Shown: positions 5,857 through 11,427 of the stretch, piece by piece
Numbering within the stretch: position 1 is the stretch's first letter
Layout: each line of letters begins with the position of its first letter
Origin: Pseudomonadota bacterium
GTDB taxonomy: Bacteria > Pseudomonadota > Gammaproteobacteria > Steroidobacterales > Steroidobacteraceae
Reading direction: 5' to 3'
NCBI GenBank assembly: GCA_023433705.1
Contig: JAEYUC010000096.1
Location: forward strand, 1 to 11,427
Length of the DNA stretch: 11,427 bases
The notes under the pieces: model-generated
Told to the model about the DNA's origin: nothing
Databases searched by the model: none
The model's input: the letters and a program-made list of their open reading frames with translations, nothing else
Position numbers and translations under genes: made by a program

Positions 5857-6807
5857 ATGCACGAACCACTGGCGCTCGAGCGGGACGATGCCGTATTCGT
5901 TCCCGGCGGCACGTTCACGATGGGCTCGGACTCTCACTACCCCGAAGAGGCGCCCGCGCATCCCGTGACGGTGTCGCCGTTCTGGATGGACGCGACCGTC
6001 GTCACCAATGCCGACTTCGCCGCGTTCGTCGCGGCCACGGGATACGTGACGCTTGCGGAGCGGCCGCTCGATCCGGCGCAGTACCCGGGTGCGGATCCCG
6101 CGCTGCTCAAGCCGGGCGGCCTCGTGTTCCGGCGCGCGAGCGGCCCGGTCGACCTGCGCGATTTCCACAATTGGTGGGACTATCTACCCGGCGCGAGCTG
6201 GCGTCACCCGGAAGGGCCGGGCAGCTCGATCGCGGGACGGCTCGATCATCCCGTGGTGCAGATCGCGTTCGAGGATGCCGAGGCGTACGCGCGCTGGGCC
6301 GGCAAGGAGCTGCCGACCGAGGCCGAATGGGAATGCGCCGCGCGCGGCGGCCTCGACGGGGCCGAGTTCGCGTGGGGCGACGAGTTCGCCCCGGCCGGCA
6401 GGCACATGGCCAACACCTGGCAGGGCGAATTTCCGTGGCAGAACCTCGAGCTGGACGGTTTCGCGGGCGTCGCGCCGGTGCGCTCGTTCCCGCCGAACGG
6501 CTACGGGCTCTACGAGGTGACCGGCAACGTGTGGGAGTGGACCACGGACTGGTATCGCGACCGGCACAAGCAGCCGGCGAAGAAGGCGTGCTGCGTTCCG
6601 CAGAATCCGCGCGGTCCGTCGATCGAACTCAGCTACGACCTGTGCATGCCGAAGACGCGCATTCCGCGCAAGGTCATCAAGGGAGGCAGTTTCCTGTGTG
6701 CGCCAAACTACTGCCGTCGTTATCGTCCGGCGGCGCGCCACGCGCAGATGATCGATACCGCGACCTGCCATCTCGGCTTCCGCTGCGTCGTCCGCCAGGT
6801 GGAATGA
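5857..6807 (+). CDS. Formylglycine-generating enzyme (sulfatase-modifying factor, FGE/SUMF1 family)
   Basis: FGE oxidises a cysteine in the CxPxR motif of type I sulfatases to C-alpha-formylglycine, using O2 and a copper centre bound by two cysteines. The 316-residue protein shows the whole fold: VPGGTFTMGSD (14-24), HPVVQIAFEDAEAYARWAGK, LPTEAEWECAARGG, GNVWEWTTDWY, CCVPQNPRG, and the active-site block KGGSFLCAPNYCRRYRPAAR. Cys281 and Cys286 sit five residues apart, exactly like the catalytic pair of human FGE (Cys336/Cys341), and LGFRC follows near the end. This separates it from EgtB-type and other cysteine-less relatives. No signal peptide is seen, so it acts in the cytoplasm. AAGGAGG (5846-5852) precedes the ATG. 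It follows the secreted repeat protein gene by 27 nt, and its stop abuts the next start (TGAATG). No sulfatase is encoded in the window. Confidence 0.95.
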   Translation: MHEPLALERDDAVFVPGGTFTMGSDSHYPEEAPAHPVTVSPFWMDATVVTNADFAAFVAATGYVTLAERPLDPAQYPGADPALLKPGGLVFRRASGPVDLRDFHNWWDYLPGASWRHPEGPGSSIAGRLDHPVVQIAFEDAEAYARWAGKELPTEAEWECAARGGLDGAEFAWGDEFAPAGRHMANTWQGEFPWQNLELDGFAGVAPVRSFPPNGYGLYEVTGNVWEWTTDWYRDRHKQPAKKACCVPQNPRGPSIELSYDLCMPKTRIPRKVIKGGSFLCAPNYCRRYRPAARHAQMIDTATCHLGFRCVVRQVE

Positions 6808-7227
6808 ATGTCCGCCACCATCGATGGCGGGGCGCCCGCGCATGCCGGACCGCACCTCGACGAAGGCACGCGTCTGAGCCTGCAACGCACGCAACTCGCG
6901 GCGGAGCGGACACTCATGGCGTGGATCCGCACCGCGTTCTCGATGATCAGCTTCGGCTTCACGATCGGGAAATTCCTGCAGTACCTGCACGAGAAGCCGG
7001 GCCACGAAGACGCGACCCATGGAAGCCTCCTGCCGCCGGTGCTGGTCGTGCTCGGGCTCGCGTCGCTGGTGGTCGGCTTGTGGGAGTTCCGGCACACGAT
7101 GCGCGTTCTCGGCATGAGAATGGAAAAGCCGGCGGGGCACTTTCCTGTCGGCGTCATCGCCAGCCTGGTCGCGGTGATCGGCCTGCTTGCGCTGATCGGC
7201 CTGTTCGTCCGTACCTCGTTCCTGTGA
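6808..7227 (+). CDS. DUF202 family (YidH-like) inner-membrane protein
   Basis: The 139-residue product has the hallmark DUF202 motif AERTLMAWIRT at residues 32-42, at the start of the first membrane helix (about 36-60, including SFGFTIGKFLQYL). Two more helices follow at about 74-93 (LLPPVLVVLGLASLVVGLWEF) and 113-134 (PVGVIASLVAVIGLLALIGLF). Three helices in about 120-140 residues is the normal build of this family, whose function is unknown. The ATG directly follows the FGE stop codon (TGAATG), so translation is probably coupled to FGE. That coupling hints at a shared pathway, though not at a mechanism. Fourteen nt separate it from the SBF transporter gene downstream. Confidence 0.9.
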   Translation: MSATIDGGAPAHAGPHLDEGTRLSLQRTQLAAERTLMAWIRTAFSMISFGFTIGKFLQYLHEKPGHEDATHGSLLPPVLVVLGLASLVVGLWEFRHTMRVLGMRMEKPAGHFPVGVIASLVAVIGLLALIGLFVRTSFL

Positions 7228-7241
7228 AGTGATCCCGAGCC

Positions 7242-8132
7242 ATGCAGGAAATACTCCAACTCGTTCACATCGCGCTTCCGGTCAGTCTCATCCTGATCGT
7301 GCTGGCGCTCGGATTGCGCTGCACGTGGGGCGACGTGACATTCCTTTTTCACGAACCCACGCTGCTGGTGCGTTCGCTGTTGTCGATGAACGTCGTATTG
7401 CCGCTCGTCGCGGTATTGGTCGCCACCTCGTTTGACCTGAAACCACCGGTCAAGGTGGCGCTGTTCGTCATGGCCGTGTCGCCGGTGCCGCCGATCCTTC
7501 CTCCGAAACTGCTCAAACTCGTGACCCGCGACGACTATGTGTGGGGCTTGCTCGTGGCGAGTTCGCTGTTCGCGATCGTGCTCATTCCGCTGACGCTCGC
7601 CCTCATCAGCAATGTGGCCGGGCTGAGCTGGCGCGTCGATCCGGCGCTCGTCGCGCGTTCGGTGGGCGCCTCGGTGTTGCTGCCGCTCGGTGTCGGTCTC
7701 GTGATCCGGCATTTCTTCCCGGGTTTCGCAAATCGCATCACCCGCACCATCAGCGCGATCGGAGTGGTTCTCCTGCTCGCGGCGTCGATCGCGATCATTG
7801 CCATAGGCTGGCGCGCATTCGGTGAACTGATCGGCGACGGCACGCTGCTGGCGTTCATCACCCTCGCGCTCATCGGGCTGCTCGTGGGGCATCTGCTCGG
7901 CGGTCCCCGCGGCGACGATCGCACCGTTCTCGCATTGTCGAGCGCCGCGCGCCATCCAGGCGTCGCGATCGTGATAGGAGCGGCGCTGTTTCCGGATCAG
8001 AAGGGGCTGATCGCCGTCGCGGTGCTGCTCGAACTCATCGTGGCGACGATCGCGACGATTCCCTACACGCGCTGGCGCAGGAAGCTGCACGAGAAGCGGG
8101 CGCTCGGCGGAACCGCGCCTGGCGCGCAGTGA
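7242..8132 (+). CDS. Bile acid:sodium symporter (SBF/BASS) family transporter
   Basis: The 296-residue, almost wholly hydrophobic protein shows about nine membrane segments. Examples are near 10-27, 43-62, 72-90, 100-124, 138-155, 168-190, 201-220, 230-250 and 256-275. Family-like features are the loop MAVSPVPPILPPKLLKL at 77-93, VLLPLGVGLVIRHFFPG in the second half, and the crossover-type segment LALSSAARHPGVAIVIG (230-246), which matches the conserved ALxxAxRNPxxAL region of SBF transporters. Members couple Na+ entry to uptake of organic anions such as bile acids, steroid sulfates, pantoate or keto acids; the substrate here cannot be read from sequence. The C-terminus is a short basic tail. 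It is the last gene of the plus-strand run. Its stop is 18 nt from the converging stop of the DUF1622 gene, with no terminator visible between them. The start ATG has only a weak Shine-Dalgarno. Confidence 0.9.
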   Translation: MQEILQLVHIALPVSLILIVLALGLRCTWGDVTFLFHEPTLLVRSLLSMNVVLPLVAVLVATSFDLKPPVKVALFVMAVSPVPPILPPKLLKLVTRDDYVWGLLVASSLFAIVLIPLTLALISNVAGLSWRVDPALVARSVGASVLLPLGVGLVIRHFFPGFANRITRTISAIGVVLLLAASIAIIAIGWRAFGELIGDGTLLAFITLALIGLLVGHLLGGPRGDDRTVLALSSAARHPGVAIVIGAALFPDQKGLIAVAVLLELIVATIATIPYTRWRRKLHEKRALGGTAPGAQ

Positions 8133-8150
8133 CGCGGCGCTGCCGGGGAA

Positions 8151-8528
8151 TCACGGGCGTCGGGTCTCGCCGCGCACTTCTTCGCGATCCAGTTCCTCCC
8201 GCTCGCGGAGTTCGGCCAGATCCTTCTCGAGAAAATAGTTGAGGAACGTACGGATCACGGCGACCGCTCCCACGCGCGCGATGGCCATCCAGTCGGTGGT
8301 GATCGACGTTTCGATGATGTCCGCCGCGAGCTGGAAGGTGAGGGCGGCGACGAGCCAGCGGGCGTAACGCAGCCACGCATCGCGCTTGCGATGCCCCGTG
8401 GGCGACGAGAACATCATGCGCAGGCCGGCGACGACGGCTTCGATCGTGCCGATCAGCACCAGCGTGAGCGCGATGCTGTCGATGAGGAGGACGGACCATT
8501 CGGTCGCCTGCGAGAGAGCTTCTTTCAT
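8151..8528 (-). CDS. DUF1622 family membrane protein
   Basis: The 125-residue protein has a first hydrophobic helix at about 12-36 (WSVLLIDSIALTLVLIGTIEAV). A basic loop (GHRKRDAWLRYARW) follows, then the family signature ALTFQLAADIIETSI at 62-76, and then a helix ending VIRTFLNYFLEKDL at 91-104. The tail is strongly charged and Glu/Arg-rich. These match DUF1622, a family of small bacterial inner-membrane proteins of unknown function. Its ATG overlaps the stop of the HAD phosphatase gene by 4 nt (ATGA, 8528-8525), so it is translationally coupled to it and is the last gene of the AraC-HAD-DUF1622 run. A role in transport or signalling at the membrane is possible but not shown. Confidence 0.88.
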   Translation of the reverse strand: MKEALSQATEWSVLLIDSIALTLVLIGTIEAVVAGLRMMFSSPTGHRKRDAWLRYARWLVAALTFQLAADIIETSITTDWMAIARVGAVAVIRTFLNYFLEKDLAELREREELDREEVRGETRRP

Positions 8529-9442
8529 CGGAACACCTGTTTCCAGTCCTGCTTCATGCTCACGACGGTCACGCCGAGTTCGTCGGCGCGATCGAGTGCG
8601 TCGGCGAGCGGACTGACGTGAAAGTCCCGGTCGTAGGCGAACTCCCGTTCGGCATCGTCGTGATGCAGGAGCAGCGCGAGACGCGGCCCGGGACCGTTAC
8701 GCGAATACAACATCATCGCGAGATCCCCGTCCGAGTTGCCGAACGCGAACAGCGGCCTGCGACCGATGTGCAGGCCGATGTTCTCGGGTTTCGCCTCGCG
8801 GTCGTCGAAGCTGTTCAGGGAATTGCTCTTCCAGAGCAGCGCGCGGCCCGGCCGCAGCTCGAAGTGCAGCTTCACGCTGGATCCGACGACGCGTTCGCGC
8901 GCGATGCCGTACGCTCCTTCCGCGAACGTGCGGACGAAATCGATTCCCCCGCCGGTGACGATGAATGTGCGGAATTCGTGCGCGCGCAGCAGCTCGAGCA
9001 GCTCGAGCTGCGGCAGATAGACGCACTCGAGGAATCGCCGGCCGAATTTCGGGTGGCGCGCGCGTTCGAACCATTGCGTGGCGGCACGCTCGAATTCCTC
9101 CTCGCTCATGCCCGCGTGCGTGGCGAAGAACACCTCCGAGATCCCGCGCTTGCCGAGACTCGCGATGCCGGCGTCGTCGCGTTCGAGGAAAGCCTTGAAC
9201 GGCTGCTGCTGATACAGGCTCGTGTCCTGGGTCGCGAGCTGCCTGATGCGGTCGAAAAGGAAGAATGCCTGGACGGGCACCGGCTGCTCGCACCACAACG
9301 TGCCGTCGTTGTCGAACACCGCGATGCGATCGGCCGGCGGCACGAAGTCGCTGGTCCCCTCGGTCGTCACACGCTCCAGGAATCGCAGGATCGCCGTGCG
9401 GGCGCGTCCCTCGTTCCACGAGGGCAGCAGGCGACCGTTCAT
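8525..9442 (-). CDS. HAD-superfamily phosphatase (haloacid dehalogenase-like hydrolase)
   Basis: All four HAD motifs are visible in this 305-residue protein. Motif I is VFDNDGTLW, with nucleophile Asp44 and acid/base Asp46. Motif II is IVTGGG with Thr163. Motif III is Lys218 in AKPENI. Motif IV is FGNSDGD with Asp238 and Asp240, which binds Mg2+. About 100 residues of helical cap lie between motifs I and II. The FDNDGT...FGNSDGD pattern resembles phosphoserine-phosphatase-like HADs, so a phosphate ester is the likely substrate class, but the actual substrate is unknown. No signal peptide is seen with the chosen ATG (9442). That start has GGGAG 9 nt upstream and overlaps the AraC stop by 4 nt (ATGA). 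A longer open frame upstream is only AraC coding sequence read in another frame. A paralogue begins beyond the right edge of the window (11249-11427). Confidence 0.93.
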   Translation of the reverse strand: MNGRLLPSWNEGRARTAILRFLERVTTEGTSDFVPPADRIAVFDNDGTLWCEQPVPVQAFFLFDRIRQLATQDTSLYQQQPFKAFLERDDAGIASLGKRGISEVFFATHAGMSEEEFERAATQWFERARHPKFGRRFLECVYLPQLELLELLRAHEFRTFIVTGGGIDFVRTFAEGAYGIARERVVGSSVKLHFELRPGRALLWKSNSLNSFDDREAKPENIGLHIGRRPLFAFGNSDGDLAMMLYSRNGPGPRLALLLHHDDAEREFAYDRDFHVSPLADALDRADELGVTVVSMKQDWKQVFR

Positions 9443-10521
9443 ACAGTGCTTCTCCCGGAATTTCCGTGCCAGGCACCGTCTTGTTTTCCGCCGCCGCGGG
9501 CTTCGCGCGGAGACTTGCCGGTCCAGCGGCGGAAGGCCTTGGAAAACGCCGAGACATCCTGGTATCCGAGCAGCCAGGCGATCTGGGATATGGTCGCCTC
9601 GCCGTCGGCGAAGTAGCGCTGCGCGAGGTCCAGTCGCAGCTGATCCATGAGCGTGGAGAAGTTGAGACCTTCCGCCGCGAGCCGGCGCGTGAAGGTGCGC
9701 TGGCTCATGCCCAGTTGGCGCGCGATCTGCGCAGCCCGCACTTCGCCGTGCGGCAGCAGCGGCACGATGGCGTTCTCGATGGTCGAACGGAATGAGCCGC
9801 GCGCGACCTGGCGCTGCGACAATGCCTCCTCGCAATACCGCACCAGCAAATCGTTGAGGTAGGGATCGGCGCTCACGACCGGCGATTCACCCACCGACTT
9901 CGCGAAGATCATGTCGTCGCCCGCGGCGCCGAACTCGAGTTCGCCGCCGAAGAAGTCGCACAGCTCGGCCGGCTGTTGCGCGCGCGGGTGCATGAAGCGG
10001 ACGCAGTCCGGGGTGAAGTCGCTGCCCGAGAGCCTCCAGAGGATGCGCGTCGCAGCCGTGAACCAGAACTCGGCCTGGTGCCGGTCGATGTGGCGGCTCA
10101 CGCCGACGTAGCGCAGGTTGATTCCGAAATGCCGGCCGTCGATGCATCGCTGCGCGATGCCTTCATTGCCGAGCCCGCTGTAGCGCGCCGTGCGACGCAC
10201 GGCATCGAACAGCGTGGCCGACGTGGCGCCCACATAATAAAGGAGTCCCAGTTCCCGCAACTCGCACCGTTGCGCGAGATGAAATCCCAGTAGTTCGTCG
10301 CCCAGCTCATCGGCGACGAGGTTGAGCAGCCGGATCTGGTCGCGCACCGCGAGTCGCGCGCGCCGGTCGCCTATCTGCTGGGCGGTGAGATTGGCCCGGC
10401 GCAGCAGCTCCGGCAATTGCATGCCGGCCTCGCGTGCATGCGCACAGGCGAGCCGGGCGATCACTCCACTGGCGTAGGGAATCCCATTGTGCGTGGCGGC
10501 GTCATCGTCTGACGAGTGCAT
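9439..10521 (-). CDS. AraC-family transcriptional regulator (OruR/ArgR-type N-terminal domain)
   Basis: The 360-residue protein begins at ATG 10521, preceded by GGGGAAG (10532-10526). Residues 16-215 resemble the AraC-type arabinose-binding-like N-terminal domain found in OruR/ArgR-like and virulence regulators, including ELRELGLLYYVGATSATLFDAVRRTARY (with short interruptions in conservation), which should sense a small molecule. The C-terminal DNA-binding domain has two helix-turn-helix units. The first is at about 262-285 (RAAQIARQLGMSQRTFTRRL) and the second at about 310-335 (ISQIAWLLGYQD, SAFSKAFRRWTGKSPREAR), the classic AraC signature. A short Gly/Arg/Ser tail follows. Its stop overlaps the HAD start (ATGA), so it is co-translated with HAD and DUF1622. 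It is divergent from the response regulator across a 124-bp gap and may control both units and itself. Confidence 0.95.
   Translation of the reverse strand: MHSSDDDAATHNGIPYASGVIARLACAHAREAGMQLPELLRRANLTAQQIGDRRARLAVRDQIRLLNLVADELGDELLGFHLAQRCELRELGLLYYVGATSATLFDAVRRTARYSGLGNEGIAQRCIDGRHFGINLRYVGVSRHIDRHQAEFWFTAATRILWRLSGSDFTPDCVRFMHPRAQQPAELCDFFGGELEFGAAGDDMIFAKSVGESPVVSADPYLNDLLVRYCEEALSQRQVARGSFRSTIENAIVPLLPHGEVRAAQIARQLGMSQRTFTRRLAAEGLNFSTLMDQLRLDLAQRYFADGEATISQIAWLLGYQDVSAFSKAFRRWTGKSPREARGGGKQDGAWHGNSGRSTV
9452..9456 (-). promoter_or_regulatory. Shine-Dalgarno GGGAG for the HAD phosphatase start at 9442
   Basis: GGGAG (minus strand) ends 9 nt before the ATG at 9442 and lies inside the 3' end of the AraC gene. 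It selects the 305-residue form over the longer open frame that continues to 9835. Confidence 0.65.
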
Positions 10522-10645
10522 GTCACTTCCCCGATGGATCGATTGGAATTTCGACGCAGGGGCGGCGCATTGGCTGCCGCGGAAAGGTTTTTGGCCGCGC
10601 CCGACAAGGCAGCGAGCCGGATGTCTCCGTAACCTGCGCGCCCTC
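10522..10645. promoter_or_regulatory. Divergent promoter region between the AraC regulator and the response regulator
   Basis: This 124-bp gap holds the start regions of both genes. The only clear element is the Shine-Dalgarno GGGGAAG of the AraC gene (10526-10532). No convincing promoter hexamers were found. The frame of the response regulator is open leftwards through this gap, but the residues there (WIDWNFDAGAAHW) do not resemble any receiver N-terminus. Confidence 0.45.
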
Positions 10646-11020
10646 ATGTCAGGCACATCCAAAGTGGTCGCGTTCGTGGACGACGACCCCGGCGCCCGCA
10701 AGGCCTTCAGAAGGCTCCTGTCGGCGTGCGGATACCAGGTTCTCGTATACGACTCGGCGGAAGCGTTTCTCGCCTGTCCGGTTGCGCCCGCGGTGTATTG
10801 CCTGATCGTGGACATCCATCTCGGCGCGGGCATGTCGGGCATCGAACTGGGCGAAACGCTGGCGCGCGCCGAGCGGGCACCGATGCCCATCATATTCATG
10901 ACGGCATCGGACGAATCCGCCTTGCGCGAGCAGGCCATGGCGCTGGGCTGCGTCGCATATCTCCAGAAACCTTTCACGCCAGACGAGCTCAATGCGGCGC
11001 TCCTGAATGCCGGTAGTTAG
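10646..11020 (+). CDS. Orphan single-domain response regulator (FixJ-type receiver)
   Basis: The 124-residue product is only a receiver domain with no output domain. The acidic pair is Asp12/Asp13 (FVDDDPGARK), the phosphoacceptor is Asp56 (LIVDIHLG), the switch Thr86 is in FMTAS, and Lys108 is in LQKPF. All key residues are present, so phosphorylation is expected. The loop after Asp56 reads IHLGAGMSGIEL, with no proline and, by eye, one residue more than the usual D-x-x-(L/M)-P-G-M-S-G. ATG 10646 was chosen because the receiver fold begins a few residues later. It lacks a good Shine-Dalgarno, so an upstream start (such as ATG 10520, same frame) cannot be excluded. No histidine kinase is encoded nearby. 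Its output could be by protein-protein contact or by competing for a kinase's phosphoryl group. It is divergent from the AraC gene. Confidence 0.9.
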   Translation: MSGTSKVVAFVDDDPGARKAFRRLLSACGYQVLVYDSAEAFLACPVAPAVYCLIVDIHLGAGMSGIELGETLARAERAPMPIIFMTASDESALREQAMALGCVAYLQKPFTPDELNAALLNAGS

Positions 11021-11034
11021 GTAAGTCAGGCGGG

Positions 11035-11166
11035 TTACAGGGAAATTGGCTTGCCCACGGGCGCGGGCGGCCACTTCGACTCAGGATCGCCCGGAATCAC
11101 CTCATGCCCGACGGACTTCCGCGAGGACCCGCCGTCGGGCTCTTTCTCGCCGCTCTGCGCTTTCAT
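11035..11166 (-). CDS. Possible small protein of 43 residues, doubtful
   Basis: The ATG at 11166 opens a short frame reading MKAQSGEKEPDGGSS and ending PVGKPISL before TAA at 11037-11035. The frame is open upstream to a TAG at 11224-11226, but there is no other ATG or GTG start in it. The product is polar and Pro/Gly/Lys-rich, with no motif I recognise. No good Shine-Dalgarno was seen. It overlaps a hairpin that may be a plus-strand terminator, which argues against a real gene. It is listed because the 228-base gap between the response regulator and the second HAD gene holds no other coding candidate. Confidence 0.2.
   Translation of the reverse strand: MKAQSGEKEPDGGSSRKSVGHEVIPGDPESKWPPAPVGKPISL
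11106..11150 (+). terminator. Candidate intrinsic terminator after the response regulator gene
   Basis: A perfect 9-bp stem (GCCCGACGG at 11106-11114 with CCGTCGGGC at 11132-11140) encloses an inner TCC-GCGA-GGA mini-stem capped by a GNRA-type tetraloop. It is followed on the plus strand by TCTTTCTCGC. It sits 86 nt beyond the response regulator stop and faces the 3' end of the converging second HAD gene, where a stop signal is expected. The T-tract is imperfect. Confidence 0.42.
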
Positions 11167-11248
11167 GTGCGTTTGTCGCCCATGCCGAACGATGAACGTG
11201 ACGATGCCGGCGTTCCATACGCCCTAGGTCCATTTCGCAGCGAAGCCA

Positions 11249-11427
11249 CTACGGCGGCAGGACCGTTTTCCAGTCGTCCTTGATGCTGACGATGGTCCAG
11301 CCTTCCTTTTTCGCCTGGTCCAGCGCCGCCGAAAGTTTGCCGATCTTCGACTCGCGGTCGTACGCGTATTCCCGTTCGCCATCGGTATGGTGAACGATCA
11401 GCGCGAAGCGCGCGCCCGGGCCCGCGA
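11249..11427 (-). CDS. Second HAD-superfamily phosphatase, C-terminal end only (partial)
   Basis: The last 58 codons of a gene running in from the right edge end at TAG (11251-11249). The visible protein reads GPGARFALIVHHTDGEREY and AYDRESKIGKL and ends SIKDDWKTVLPP. It aligns without gaps to residues 250-305 of the complete HAD phosphatase at 8525-9442 (GPGPRLALLLHHDDAEREF, SMKQDWKQVF), with about 30 of 56 residues identical by my count. The catalytic motifs would lie upstream, outside the window, so activity cannot be judged. It is on the same strand as the first copy but separated from it by the response regulator and the AraC gene, so it is probably a separate transcription unit. It converges on the response regulator. 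Confidence 0.9.
   Translation of the reverse strand, partial: AGPGARFALIVHHTDGEREYAYDRESKIGKLSAALDQAKKEGWTIVSIKDDWKTVLPP

Noticed and set aside
4832..5968. 378-residue open frame on the plus strand in another frame of the secreted protein gene
   Set aside because: It is Arg/Ala/Ser/Thr-rich shadow translation. The real frame shows ordered repeats and a proper stop before the FGE Shine-Dalgarno.
3961..6168. 735-residue open frame on the minus strand
   Set aside because: It is very rich in Arg, Val, His and Ala, has no domain pattern, and lies antisense to the secreted repeat protein and FGE genes. It is an artefact of GC-rich codon usage.
6583..6612. CCVPQNPRG in the FGE as a possible sulfatase CxPxR site
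   Set aside because: It does not fit C-x-P-x-R, and this block is an ordinary conserved part of FGE proteins themselves.
6720..8090. 456-residue open frame on the minus strand
   Set aside because: It is Arg/Gln/His/Asp-rich low-complexity sequence antisense to DUF202 and the SBF transporter, whose membrane patterns are unmistakable.
9443..9835. N-terminal extension of the HAD phosphatase frame
   Set aside because: It overlaps the AraC DNA-binding domain in another frame. The ATG at 9442 has a good Shine-Dalgarno and an ATGA overlap.
10522..10992. N-terminal extension of the AraC frame to 10992
   Set aside because: It runs antisense through the response regulator and has no domain pattern. 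ATG 10521 has a Shine-Dalgarno and gives a normal-length AraC protein.
1..11427. CRISPR arrays, tRNA or rRNA genes, insertion sequences
   Set aside because: I found no regularly spaced DNA repeats, no recognisable RNA gene and no transposase or terminal inverted repeats.

Overview
The window is GC-rich and densely coded on both strands. The tamA-tamB pair and signal-peptide-bearing outer-membrane barrels point to a Gram-negative proteobacterium. A gammaproteobacterium near Xanthomonadales/Steroidobacterales, or a betaproteobacterium, fits the protein style, but this placement is an impression and not a search result.

Layout. (1) 1-3003, minus strand: an outer-membrane beta-barrel gene, then tamA, then the 5' end of tamB, which runs off the left edge. 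tamA and tamB overlap by 3 nt. (2) 3004-3312: a divergent intergenic region with an imperfect inverted repeat, a 12-bp palindrome and a terminator-like hairpin. (3) 3313-8132, plus strand: a likely operon of four genes. They encode a large secreted repeat protein, a formylglycine-generating enzyme (FGE, sulfatase activator) with both catalytic cysteines, a DUF202 membrane protein and a bile acid:sodium symporter (SBF) family transporter. (4) 8151-10521, minus strand: AraC-type regulator, HAD phosphatase and DUF1622 membrane protein, joined by two ATGA overlaps. (5) 10646-11020, plus strand: an orphan single-domain response regulator, divergent from the AraC gene. (6) 11249-11427, minus strand: the C-terminal end of a second HAD phosphatase, clearly paralogous to the first (about 30 of 56 residues identical by eye).

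How it may work together. Regions 3-6 look like an accessory locus built around sulfatase maturation. FGE converts a cysteine of a sulfatase to formylglycine, yet no sulfatase is encoded here. A partner would have to lie beyond the right edge or elsewhere in the genome. The secreted repeat protein, the SBF-type importer and the paired HAD phosphatases suggest handling of a sulfated or phosphorylated ligand at the cell envelope, controlled by an AraC regulator and a lone receiver domain. That link is inference from gene order. The tamAB block is ordinary envelope-assembly machinery, except for a perfect 12-bp stem directly after the tamA start codon.
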